Shown piece by piece: positions 5,917 to 13,764 of a DNA stretch of 14,316 bases (positions are counted from its first letter, which is position 1; each line of letters begins with the position of its first letter). A program made the translations under genes and the position numbers. Origin of the DNA: Scybalousia_A sp964626385 (lineage in GTDB: Bacteria; Bacteroidota; Bacteroidia; Bacteroidales; P3); assembly GCA_964626385.1 (NCBI GenBank), contig CAZVEO010000064.1, forward strand, positions 1 through 14,316, written 5' to 3'. Under the pieces are notes generated by a model, which had not been told where the DNA came from, did not search any database, and saw only the letters and a list, made by a program, of their open reading frames with translations.

Positions 5917-8900
5917 ATGGGTAACATAATAATAGAGAAATTAAATTCTTTTATTCGTTCTTATTATAAAAATCTTGTAATAAGAGGAGTAGTTTATACT
6001 TTGTTGTTGCTTATAATATTCTTTATTGTTCTTGCTTTAGTGGAATATTTTGGTTGGCAAAGTCAAAACGTGAGGACTGTTATTTTTTATGCTTATCTTT
6101 TGTTGGCTGTAGTTGTATTGGCTGTTTGGGTAATAGTGCCTATAGCAAAGATTTTTTCCATTGGCAAAACTATTTCCCATAAACAAGCCGCAAAAATTAT
6201 AGGTGAATACTTCCCTGAAATAAAAGACAAATTGCTTAATCTTTTGGAATTGCAAGAATTATCTAACTCTGATAGTAATGATAATTCTCTTTTGTTGGCT
6301 GCTATAGAACAAAAAACCTTATCTCTTTCCAAAATTCCTTTCTATAAGGCTATTAACAAAAGCAAAACCAGAAAATATGCTAAAATACTCGCGGGGGTTA
6401 TAGGTATGTTTGTGCTGTCGTGCTGTTGTTTTCCAAAATTGTTTTCCGAACCTACAGCGAGGTACATCAATCATAATGTTTTTTATCAAAAGCCAGCACC
6501 TTTTTATTTTGTTTTTGAACCAGATAAAGAAGTTGTACAGCACAATGATGTAAATATTGAAGTTGTTGTTAGAGGAGAAATGCTACCCGATAAAGTCAAT
6601 ATAATAATAAATGGGCAGGCTTTGGAAATGAAAAAAAAGGATAAAACTCATTTTCTTTACACCATTACGCAAATACAAAAAACAAGTACAGTACAATTTG
6701 AAGCCATAGGTATAAAAAGCCAAATGTATACCATTAGTGTCTCGCCTAAGCCAGTGTTGACCGATTTGACAGCAGAGGTTATTTATCCGCAATATACGGG
6801 TATAAAGAAAGAAATTATCAATAATGTTACTGATATGTCCATTGCTGAGGGTAGCATTGTTAATTGGATAATAAGGAGTAAGGATGCTGAGCAAGTGTTT
6901 TTTAAGAGTAATGACAATCTCCAAAAACTTGAGGTTAAAAAAGATTTAACAAAGCATAGCGTTAAATATCTTTCTTCTCAAAATATTAGCATAAAAATGA
7001 AAAATTCCAAGACGCTTTCTGTGGATAGTCTTGCTTTTTTTGTCAATGTGGTAAAGGATGAGAAACCGCAAATAGCTGTTATAGAAGAAAGAGAAAATGA
7101 TTTGGCAGACAAAATATATTTTCGTGGACAGATTAAAGATGACTATGGTTTTTCGCTTTTAGAATTTCACCTAAGAAAAACAAGCAATGATAAGGTAACC
7201 GACCATAAACAATCTTTGCCTATCACTATGAGAGAAAACGCTCAAGAGTTTTATTATTTTTTGGATTTGGCTCAATATGAAATAAAAGCGGGAGATAAGA
7301 TAGAGTATTATTTTGAAGTTTGGGACAATGACCAAATACACGGAGCCAAGAGTACTAAAAGCCAAAATTTTAATATTTCCATACCCGATAACAAAGAAGT
7401 AGAACAAAGGGTAGAAAACAATACACAAGATATTAACAAACAAACAGATAATACTCTAAAAGAGTTAAGAGATTTGCAAAAGAAAATAAACGAATTAACA
7501 AAAAAACTTACAGAAACCAAAGAACTTACTTGGAAAGATAAGCAAGAGTTGGAGGAATTGAAAAATCGCCAAGAACAAATAAGACAAAGCATAGAAAATG
7601 TAAGGGAGAAAATAAGTGAAAATATTTCTTTGGAAGAAAAGTATAAAAACACAAATGAAGAATTGTTAAACAAACAAATACAAATAGAACAACTCTTTGA
7701 AAAATTGGAAAATAAGGATCTTAAAGATTTAATAAAACAAATAGAGCAACTTACAAAACAAAATCTTAACAAAGAAAAACTAAATGAGAGCCTTCAACAG
7801 TTGCAAGAAAGAAATGAGGAATTGTCTAAGCAATTAGACAAGAATTTGGAATTATATAAGCGTTTAGATGTAGAGAAAAACATTAATGAGACCATAGATA
7901 AACTCAAAGAATTGTCCGATAAACAAGAAAAATTGTCAGAACAAACTTTGCAAAAAAACAGAGACAAAGACGACCTTGCCAAACAACAGGAGCAAATAAA
8001 TGAAGAGTTCAAAGAGTTGCAACAAAAGATATCTGAAATAGAAAAAAAAGATGCCTCATTGGAGGATCCTTTTGAGTTTAAGCGGGAGAAAGATAAAGAG
8101 CAAGCCATAAATCAAGAAATGCAAAAGGCAAAAGAAAACATTGACAAGAACAAAAAAAATAAGGCTTCTCAAAATCAAAAAAACGCTTCTCAACAAATGC
8201 AACAGATGGCGCAACAAATGGAGAAAAATATGGAAGAAAGCGAGCAAGAGCAGTTGGCGGAGGATATAGACAATGTGCGTCAAATACTCAAAAATTTGGT
8301 AACTCTTTCCAAAGAGGAGGAGTCTCTTATTTATTCCTGTCAACATACAAAGGTAAATGACCCTGCTTATCAAAACATTATTAACAAACAAAATGCTATA
8401 AAGGAAAGTATGCAGGATATTGCGGACTCTTTGTATAGTATGAGCAAACGTCAGCCTCAAATAAGCAACACTATATATGAACAAACTTATAAAGTTAGGG
8501 AAAATATCAACTCTTCATTGGATAAGTTGTTGAAATATAACCAAAGTGTTTATAATTCTTTAACAAATACCCAAGCCTCTTCTGCTCAACAATACGCTAT
8601 GACCTCGATGAATAATTTGGCTTTGTTGTTGGCAGAAAGTTTGGACAATATGAATCAACAGCAAGCACAGTCCAAACAATCAAAATCTTCACAATCCTCT
8701 AACAAACAATGCAAAAACCCTTCCTCTTCGGGTGGAAAAAAGAGTGTAAAAAATATGAGACAGATGCAAGAGGCTTTGAACAAAGAAATACAACGTTTGC
8801 AAAAAGAATTGGAAAAACAAGGCAACAAACCTCATAAAATAGGAGAGTCAAGACAGTTAAACGAAGAATTAGCAAAAGCAGCGGCGCAACAGGAAATGAT

Positions 8901-9282
8901 ACGTAAAATGATGGAGGAGTATTTGCAAGAACAAAAAGAAATTGAGGGAAAAGCTGCAGGCAATATCAATAAAGCTTTGAAAAATATGGAAGAAACAGAA
9001 AAAGATATAGTTAACAAAAAAATAAACGCAAATACTATAAAACGACAAAACGAAATACTTACTCGTATGTTGGAAAGTGAAAAAGCAGAAAAGACAAGAG
9101 AAAAAGATAATGAGAGAAAATCTACTGCCGGCGTTGATAAAAAACAAGATGATAAAGAGAGTTTTGAAGCCTTTAAGAAATTGAAAAATAGAGATATGGA
9201 GTTATTTAAAGAAATGCCTCCTGTGTATTCTTCTTATTATAAGACAAAAATAAATGAATATTTTTATAACCTTGAGCGTTAA
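5917..9282 (+). CDS. Large membrane-anchored coiled-coil protein, DUF4175 type
   Basis: From ATG 5917 the product is 1121 residues; ATG 5899 is an alternative start, while the open TTG at 5857 lies in the promoter. MGNIIIEKLNSFIRSYYKNLVIRG resembles the N-terminus of Bacteroidota proteins annotated as DUF4175, whose function is unknown. Three membrane segments are visible near residues 23-46, 54-78 and 154-176. Between the last two is the cytosolic-looking EYFPEIKDKLLNLLEL segment, typical of the family. About 185-490 looks like beta-rich Ig-like repeats. From about 495 onward it is almost entirely charged coiled coil rich in Lys, Glu, Gln and Asn, with a Gln/Ser/Asn-rich linker around 920-970 and a conserved-looking tail (MPPVYSSYYKTKINEYFYNLER). 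A structural or scaffold role in the envelope is an inference. The next gene begins 17 bases downstream and is probably co-transcribed. Confidence 0.85.
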   Translation: MGNIIIEKLNSFIRSYYKNLVIRGVVYTLLLLIIFFIVLALVEYFGWQSQNVRTVIFYAYLLLAVVVLAVWVIVPIAKIFSIGKTISHKQAAKIIGEYFPEIKDKLLNLLELQELSNSDSNDNSLLLAAIEQKTLSLSKIPFYKAINKSKTRKYAKILAGVIGMFVLSCCCFPKLFSEPTARYINHNVFYQKPAPFYFVFEPDKEVVQHNDVNIEVVVRGEMLPDKVNIIINGQALEMKKKDKTHFLYTITQIQKTSTVQFEAIGIKSQMYTISVSPKPVLTDLTAEVIYPQYTGIKKEIINNVTDMSIAEGSIVNWIIRSKDAEQVFFKSNDNLQKLEVKKDLTKHSVKYLSSQNISIKMKNSKTLSVDSLAFFVNVVKDEKPQIAVIEERENDLADKIYFRGQIKDDYGFSLLEFHLRKTSNDKVTDHKQSLPITMRENAQEFYYFLDLAQYEIKAGDKIEYYFEVWDNDQIHGAKSTKSQNFNISIPDNKEVEQRVENNTQDINKQTDNTLKELRDLQKKINELTKKLTETKELTWKDKQELEELKNRQEQIRQSIENVREKISENISLEEKYKNTNEELLNKQIQIEQLFEKLENKDLKDLIKQIEQLTKQNLNKEKLNESLQQLQERNEELSKQLDKNLELYKRLDVEKNINETIDKLKELSDKQEKLSEQTLQKNRDKDDLAKQQEQINEEFKELQQKISEIEKKDASLEDPFEFKREKDKEQAINQEMQKAKENIDKNKKNKASQNQKNASQQMQQMAQQMEKNMEESEQEQLAEDIDNVRQILKNLVTLSKEEESLIYSCQHTKVNDPAYQNIINKQNAIKESMQDIADSLYSMSKRQPQISNTIYEQTYKVRENINSSLDKLLKYNQSVYNSLTNTQASSAQQYAMTSMNNLALLLAESLDNMNQQQAQSKQSKSSQSSNKQCKNPSSSGGKKSVKNMRQMQEALNKEIQRLQKELEKQGNKPHKIGESRQLNEELAKAAAQQEMIRKMMEEYLQEQKEIEGKAAGNINKALKNMEETEKDIVNKKINANTIKRQNEILTRMLESEKAEKTREKDNERKSTAGVDKKQDDKESFEAFKKLKNRDMELFKEMPPVYSSYYKTKINEYFYNLER

Positions 9283-9299
9283 ATTACGTATAAGTTTTT

Positions 9300-9725
9300 G
9301 TGAAAAGGGAAGTACTAGAGATATATAATAATGAGACTCTTAAAATAGAGCAGTTTGTAGAATGTTTGTGTAGGGAAAATCACATACACAATTATTTTGG
9401 TAGTATATCGGTTGCTTTATCAAGTGCAGTTGATTTGACAAAGGGTAAAGTCAACATAATTTTTCAAAAAGACAAAAAGGGAGTTTGTTTTACCGTAGAG
9501 TCGGAAGGAAAATATTTTGCTCTTTTGTCAGAAGATACTCAAACAGAGGACAATTCTTTGTTTTTGATAAAAAATCTTTCTGACGAAATATCTGTAACGC
9601 AAGAAGGTAAAGTTTTGACTATGAGTTTTTATGTTAGCGGTATAGCACCCGAACTTGCTGTGCAGAGAAAAGAGTTGATAAGCAGTTATTCCTCTTATAA
9701 AAGAAATAAATTACAAGTACTTTAA
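9300..9725 (+). CDS. GHKL/anti-sigma-like ATPase-fold protein lacking ATP-binding motifs
   Basis: The 141-residue product starts at GTG 9300 (KREVLEIYNN...); no in-frame ATG offers a better start. It aligns from memory with the small RsbW-like 'ATP-binding proteins' that lie beside DUF4175 genes in Bacteroidota: NYFGSISVAL (31-40) corresponds to the helix entering the N-box, VCFTVESEG (62-70) to the strand and G1 box, and SLFLIKNLSDEISV (86-99) to the GRGLFLIKSLADE segment. The ATP-binding residues are missing: the N-box with its Glu and Asn residues is replaced by SSAVDLTKGK with a short deletion, the DxGxG box reads ESEGKYF, and the glycines before LFLIK are replaced by EDNS. So it probably cannot bind or hydrolyse ATP and may act only by protein-protein contact. 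Not a disrupted frame. The function and partner are unknown; the upstream coiled-coil protein is the obvious candidate. Confidence 0.75.
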   Translation: MKREVLEIYNNETLKIEQFVECLCRENHIHNYFGSISVALSSAVDLTKGKVNIIFQKDKKGVCFTVESEGKYFALLSEDTQTEDNSLFLIKNLSDEISVTQEGKVLTMSFYVSGIAPELAVQRKELISSYSSYKRNKLQVL

Positions 9726-9740
9726 AACAATATGCTTTCA

Positions 9741-10010
9741 TTATGGCACGGGGTCGTAACCACTGGGGCCCCATGGGTTGCATTTTAGTATTCTTTTTAT
9801 TGCCAAAAAACCTCCTTTGAAAGGACCATATTTTTTTATGGCCTCCAATGCATACTGGGAGCAGGTGGGTGTAAATCTACACGAAGGGGGAGTTAGCGGG
9901 GAAATACAATGCCTATAAAAATTTATCAACAATATAAATATTTTGCTGAGTAACCAAATTAATGGTCTGAATATAATTTGCAGTATTGTTATAATTTTTT
10001 TTAAATTCAT
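9741..10010 (-). CDS. yidD: Membrane protein insertion efficiency factor YidD
   Basis: YidD is a small inner-membrane-associated protein that assists YidC-dependent insertion of membrane proteins. The 89-residue product carries the full signature: ISPLTPPSCRFTPTCSQYALEAI (from residue 36), YGPFKGGFLAIKRILKCNPW (61-80) and the terminal GYDPVP, with cysteines 44, 50 and 77. It is about 15-20 residues longer at the N-terminus than typical YidD: MNLKKIITILQIIFRPLIWLL adds a second hydrophobic stretch. The only Met is at residue 1, so this start is preferred, though a TTG near residue 27 would give a standard-length protein. It is not next to rnpA or yidC, but alone and convergent with the preceding gene (15 bases between stops), and divergent from the prenyl synthase gene. 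Confidence 0.93.
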   Translation of the reverse strand: MNLKKIITILQIIFRPLIWLLSKIFILLINFYRHCISPLTPPSCRFTPTCSQYALEAIKKYGPFKGGFLAIKRILKCNPWGPSGYDPVP

Positions 10011-10037
10011 ATTTGTTTAATACAATATTTTCAACTA

Positions 10038-10045
10038 CAAAATTA
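10038..10045 (-). promoter_or_regulatory. Possible -7 element for yidD
   Basis: On the minus strand the sequence reads TAATTTTG, matching TAnnTTTG, about 28 bases before the yidD ATG. No convincing TTTG is found 19-21 bases further upstream, so the call is weak. Confidence 0.35.
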
Positions 10046-10111
10046 CACTATTCAGAACCATTAAGAGATAAATTTTACACGAAAATAACTTATACCATGT
10101 GAGTGTTATCT

Positions 10112-10141
10112 TTTGTTTTTAAGAAAATTATACTATCTTTG
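10112..10141 (+). promoter_or_regulatory. Promoter of the prenyl synthase operon
   Basis: TTTG at 10112-10115, an 18-base spacer and TATCTTTG at 10134-10141 followed by CA. It lies within the upstream extension of the open frame (GTG 10103), so translation must start later, at ATG 10175. Confidence 0.6.
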
Positions 10142-10174
10142 CAATTCATTAAGAGTAAAAAAACAAAAAGTCTT

Positions 10175-11149
10175 ATGTATAATTTTGAGCAATTAGAAGG
10201 AAAACTAAATGAGTTTATAGAAGAAATGGATTTTCTTCGTCAGCCGTTGAATCTTTATGAACCAGTACAATACGCTATACACCAAGGAGGTAAAAGAATA
10301 CGTCCGCTTTTGGTACTTATAGCTACCGATATGTTTTCTGATGATATAAGTCAAGCAAAATATCCAGCACAAGCAGTAGAATTATTGCATAACTCCACAT
10401 TGATACACGATGATATAATGGATGCTTCTCCTTTGCGTAGAGGCAAACCTACTTTGTATCAAAAATATGGAACAAGTATGGCAATACTTTCTGCTGATGT
10501 TGTTTGTGCTATGGCTTATGAAAAACTTTTGTTGTGCGAGAAAGAAAAGACTTATAATTTAATGAAAACGCTTATTTCTGTTTTTATTAAAGTGTGTGAG
10601 GGACAGGCTTTGGATATAAATTTTGAGAAAAGAAATGATATAGCAGCCAAAGATTATATCACAATGATAAGTCTCAAAACAGGTATTTTGATAGCGGGTG
10701 CTTTGAAGTTGGGGGCAATTGTTGGAGACGCTTCTGCTCAAGATATGAATGCCTTATCGGAGGTAGGGCTGTATATGGGTATAGCCTTCCAATTGCAAGA
10801 TGATATTTTGGATGTTTGGAGTGATTTGAAAGATTTTGGTAAGGTTGCAGGCACAGATATAGCTGACAACAAAAGAACTATGCTTTATCTAAAAGCAATA
10901 GAAAAGGCTAACGATGAAGACAAACACAGATTGTTTGAACTGTATAACAATATTTCTTCTAATGTGAGTGAAAAAATACGCGAAGTAAAAGCTATTTTTG
11001 AAAAATACGATATAAAAACAGAGGTAGAAAATATGGTAAAATTATATGTAGAAAAGGCTTTGGCTTCTTTGGAAGGAATACAAGTAGACGCAGAACGCAA
11101 AAATAATCTTAAAACCTTAATAAATAATCTATTAGAAAGAAATAAATAA
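10175..11149 (+). CDS. Polyprenyl (isoprenyl) diphosphate synthase
   Basis: This is a trans-isoprenyl diphosphate synthase, condensing isopentenyl diphosphate onto an allylic diphosphate. From ATG 10175 it has 324 residues; the frame runs open to GTG 10103 but that codon precedes the promoter -7 box. Motifs: GGKRIRP at 38-44, first Asp-rich motif DDIMD at 79-83 followed by RRGKP, GQALDINFE from 143, KTG at 168-170, and second Asp-rich motif QDDILD at 208-213. The residue five before the first Asp motif is Ser74 (NSTLIHDD). Farnesyl-producing enzymes usually have a bulky aromatic there and longer-chain enzymes a small residue, so a product longer than C15, for example for menaquinone, is possible. 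The product length is not certain, so no symbol is assigned. A nucleoside phosphorylase gene begins one base after its stop. Confidence 0.93.
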   Translation: MYNFEQLEGKLNEFIEEMDFLRQPLNLYEPVQYAIHQGGKRIRPLLVLIATDMFSDDISQAKYPAQAVELLHNSTLIHDDIMDASPLRRGKPTLYQKYGTSMAILSADVVCAMAYEKLLLCEKEKTYNLMKTLISVFIKVCEGQALDINFEKRNDIAAKDYITMISLKTGILIAGALKLGAIVGDASAQDMNALSEVGLYMGIAFQLQDDILDVWSDLKDFGKVAGTDIADNKRTMLYLKAIEKANDEDKHRLFELYNNISSNVSEKIREVKAIFEKYDIKTEVENMVKLYVEKALASLEGIQVDAERKNNLKTLINNLLERNK

Positions 11150-11150
11150 A

Positions 11151-12026
11151 ATGGAGAGACAAAATAAAATAAAGGCTTCAGAGCTAACGCTTTCCACTGA
11201 GGGTAGTTTGTATCATATAAGGCTTTTCCCAGAGGAGTTGGCTGAGAACGTAATACTTGTAGGAGACCCAAACAGAGTAGCAACAGTTAGTAGTTTTTTT
11301 CAAAAGATAGATGTAAAAAAATCTAATAGGGAAATTGTTAGTCACACTGGGTGGTTTGACCAAAAACGTATAACAGTGCTTTCCACTGGTATGGGCGTGG
11401 ATAATATAGATATAGTGTTGACAGAGTTAGATGCTTGCAAAAATATTGACCTTAAAACAAGGGAGATAAAAGATTCTCATACCTCTTTGAATCTTATAAG
11501 ACTTGGTACTACGGGGGCAATGCAAGAGGATATGGATATAAACTCTTATATATGTAGCAAATATGTTTTGGGTATAGATGGTATGATGTGGTTCTATGAC
11601 CTTAGCCACGAGGTATTGGAAGAGGAATTACAACATAATTTTATTCAATTTATGGACTGGAATGCTCTTTTGCCTGTACCTTACGGCGTGAGTGCATCAG
11701 ATGAACTTTTGGAAAAAATAGCCTTTGATATACCTAAGGGTATAACCGTTACGGCTCCGGGTTTTTATGGACCCCAAGGTAGAGAATTGCGTATGCCTTT
11801 GAGGGAAAAAGATATAAACACAAAAATGCCAAAATTCTCTTACAACAATTATAAAATAACAAACTACGAGATGGAAACCTCCGCTCTCTATTGTTTAGGA
11901 AAGAGTTTGGGACACAAGACTTTGACGATTTGCAATGTTGTAGCCAATAGGTATCGCGGTAGTTTTGCTTCAGATTATGGGGAGTCTATGAAAAATTTGA
12001 TAGAGATGGTATTGCAAAGACTTTAA
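11151..12026 (+). CDS. Nucleoside phosphorylase (uridine/purine phosphorylase family)
   Basis: Cytosolic salvage enzyme that splits a nucleoside with phosphate to the free base and (deoxy)ribose-1-phosphate. The 291-residue product shows the NP-I (PNP/UDP) family features: ILVGDPNRV (35-43, phosphate site), STGMG (78-82), IRLGTTGAM (116-124, equivalent to the E. coli Udp RIGTTGAI phosphate/base region), FYGPQGRELRM (205-215, in the place of the GQERY segment of uridine phosphorylase) and NYEMETSALY (238-247, ribose-binding Met-Glu). It is closer to uridine phosphorylase than to hexameric purine phosphorylase, but the base specificity cannot be settled; compared with E. coli Udp it has extra residues near the N-terminus and around 140-170. 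The start ATG follows the previous stop by one base, implying translational coupling. Confidence 0.9.
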   Translation: MERQNKIKASELTLSTEGSLYHIRLFPEELAENVILVGDPNRVATVSSFFQKIDVKKSNREIVSHTGWFDQKRITVLSTGMGVDNIDIVLTELDACKNIDLKTREIKDSHTSLNLIRLGTTGAMQEDMDINSYICSKYVLGIDGMMWFYDLSHEVLEEELQHNFIQFMDWNALLPVPYGVSASDELLEKIAFDIPKGITVTAPGFYGPQGRELRMPLREKDINTKMPKFSYNNYKITNYEMETSALYCLGKSLGHKTLTICNVVANRYRGSFASDYGESMKNLIEMVLQRL

Positions 12027-12034
12027 AAAACATA

Positions 12035-12340
12035 ATGAAAAAAATAATTTTCTTTATTTTATTGTTTGTTATAGTGTTTTGTGCTTGTGATAACAGCTCA
12101 CAAAAAGATTATCCCCAACCAAATATAGATGAAAAAACAATGATAAATATTTTTTCTGATATGTCCAAAGCAGAGAGAATGTCTTTAGAAAAGGCTCACA
12201 GCAGAGTTGAAAGAGATAGTATTATGCAATCTTATAAGCAAAGCATATTGCAACACTATGGAGTATCTGCTGAAGATTATGAGGAAAGTATGAACATATA
12301 TTTGGAAAATCCCCAAGCCATAAAAAAACTCTCCCACTAA
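12035..12340 (+). CDS. DUF4296-type lipoprotein
   Basis: The 101-residue product has a lipoprotein signal (MKKIIFF..., lipobox VFCAC with Cys18) and a short helical domain. The pattern IDEKTMINIFSDMSKAERM (31-49), followed by RDSIMQSYKQSILQHYGVSAEDYEESMNIYLENP (60-93), matches the layout of the small Bacteroidota lipoprotein domain DUF4296: a helix, then a Tyr-rich helix-turn with HYGVSAEDY...S...YLENP. The function of that domain is unknown. No acidic stretch follows the cysteine directly (DNSSQKD), so surface export is uncertain. It lies 8 bases after the nucleoside phosphorylase gene, as the last member of the operon. No clear intrinsic terminator follows; a 7-bp stem (12397-12403 with 12424-12430) has a long loop and no T-tract. 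Confidence 0.8.
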   Translation: MKKIIFFILLFVIVFCACDNSSQKDYPQPNIDEKTMINIFSDMSKAERMSLEKAHSRVERDSIMQSYKQSILQHYGVSAEDYEESMNIYLENPQAIKKLSH

Positions 12341-12519
12341 AAAACTATTCCATTTAACAAACAATAATAGGTTAGCATATGATAAATAGAGGGATAAGAC
12401 AAAACTTTTAGTTTAAGTCTTGATTTGTCTCAGTTTATAATATTCTATACATTTCCTTTGCCATTAAAAAAAAGTATCTTTGCACTTTAATTTTTTAATA
12501 ATCAATAAACAAATTTTAT
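12341..12519. promoter_or_regulatory. Intergenic region with promoter of the hydrolase gene
   Basis: This 179-base spacer holds TATCTTTG at 12475-12482 followed by CA, a good Bacteroidota -7 element 38 bases before the ATG. The -33 position has only TTTC (12452-12455, 19-base spacing); a TTTG at 12457-12460 is too close (14 bases). A weak stem (12397-12403 with 12424-12430) might mark the end of the preceding transcript. Confidence 0.5.
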
Positions 12520-13764
12520 ATGAAACAAGTAATTAAACTTAGTCGTATCAGAACTATTGTTTTGTTATGTTCTGTAGCTATTGCGATACCCTTTGTAGTG
12601 TCATGTTCTGATGATAATTCTGATGATGTAACAGTTCCTAAAGGCACGAAAAATCCAGCAGTATTTATAAAAAGTGATGAAAAATGGGCAGTTCTTAACA
12701 AAATCAAAGATATTGACGGTAAGGGGCGTCTTTATGAGATGAATTATACTGTAGATTACAAATTGGACGAAGCTTTGAATGCTAATATATCAAGCACTAT
12801 GGATTTATTAAAATTTGTTCAGCAACATTTATATGACAGCCTGCCAAGTAATCAAATCAACAATGAGATATCTTTCATTCCAGGTTGTAGTGCTTTTGCT
12901 GTACCTGATAAAGCGGATGGCAAATTTTTAATGGGACGTAACTATGATTTTTGTCATACTAAAATAGTAGACGGAGTGAAGAGCTATGTTCCTATTGCGG
13001 CTTTTGTTATACGTACGGCTCCTGTGGGTGGAAAGAAGTCTATCGCTTTTGCTGATGGATTAAATTTTGGTTTCACCCAGGGTTGTTATTCTGATGGCAA
13101 AACTGACCTTTCTTTGTTGATGGGTTTGCCTTATGCTATTTTGGATGGTATAAATGAAGACGGATTTGCAATAGGAGTGCTTTCTCTTAACGAACCTCCT
13201 ACTACACAAAACGACCCTTCAAAGAAAAACATTAGCACAACTGTTGCAATACGTATGCTTTTGGATAGAGCTTCTACTGTAAAAGAAGCCATTCAAATGC
13301 TTGAACAATATAATATGAGAATGAAAAATACCGATGATGCTCATAATTATCATTTTTTTATGGCTGATGCTACAGGTGATTACGCTATTGTGGAATACAC
13401 TCGCAATCCTAATAATCCTGCCGAAACACATCCTACTAGAATGGAAGTTTTGACAGATAATGACACGCTTCGTTGCGTAACAAACTTTTATGTTTCTCCT
13501 ACAATGGTAGGTACTAACGATGGTTGGGGCTCAGAGCATGGTAAAGAAAGATATTTTAATATGAGAACAACTTTGTTAAATAATAATTATTTACTTGGCA
13601 GTAATGAGGCCATGTCTCTTTTGAGTCTTGTATCGCAAGGTCGTAATGATGCTGACCCTACTTCTTTTACTCAATGGTCAGCTCTTTATAATCTTTCAAA
13701 AAAATCTATTCGTTTGGCACTCCTTCGTGAGTATGGAAAAGAATATAATTTTAAAATAAAATAA
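12520..13764 (+). CDS. Lipid-anchored Ntn hydrolase, C45 / linear amide C-N hydrolase type
   Basis: The 414-residue product has a lipoprotein signal (lipobox VVSC, Cys29) followed by SDDNSDD, resembling the Bacteroidota surface-export signal. After a spacer of about 90 residues comes PGCSAFAVPD (121-130) and GRNYDF (139-144). In choloylglycine hydrolases, acid ceramidase and the C45 acyltransferases the nucleophile is a Cys just ahead of a GRN.D motif, exposed by autoproteolysis; here that is Cys123. Other matching parts are DGINEDGFAIGVLSL (209-223), YHFFMADATGDYAIVEY (277-293), CVTNF (319-323), GKERYFN (341-347) and FTQWSALYNL (383-392). The substrate cannot be told; bile-salt, N-acyl amide, acylated amino-acid or beta-lactam-like amides are all within the superfamily. 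It is monocistronic by appearance, with its own promoter. The residue 30-122 region is the putative propeptide. Confidence 0.82.
   Translation: MKQVIKLSRIRTIVLLCSVAIAIPFVVSCSDDNSDDVTVPKGTKNPAVFIKSDEKWAVLNKIKDIDGKGRLYEMNYTVDYKLDEALNANISSTMDLLKFVQQHLYDSLPSNQINNEISFIPGCSAFAVPDKADGKFLMGRNYDFCHTKIVDGVKSYVPIAAFVIRTAPVGGKKSIAFADGLNFGFTQGCYSDGKTDLSLLMGLPYAILDGINEDGFAIGVLSLNEPPTTQNDPSKKNISTTVAIRMLLDRASTVKEAIQMLEQYNMRMKNTDDAHNYHFFMADATGDYAIVEYTRNPNNPAETHPTRMEVLTDNDTLRCVTNFYVSPTMVGTNDGWGSEHGKERYFNMRTTLLNNNYLLGSNEAMSLLSLVSQGRNDADPTSFTQWSALYNLSKKSIRLALLREYGKEYNFKIK

Noticed and set aside
7308..7772. Serine/cysteine-rich minus-strand frame opposite the coiled coil
   Set aside because: Its Ser/Leu/Phe/Cys composition is the complement of the Gln/Lys/Glu codons of the plus-strand gene; same for 7794-8108 and 8056-8484.
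9755..9800. GC-rich patch as RNA gene or transferred DNA
   Set aside because: It encodes the conserved CNPWGPSGYDPVP end of YidD, whose Gly, Pro and Trp codons explain the higher G+C.
12397..12430. Hairpin as terminator of the prenyl synthase operon
   Set aside because: The stem is only 7 bp with a 20-base loop, lacks a G+C core and is not followed by a T-tract; noted only as a weak structure.
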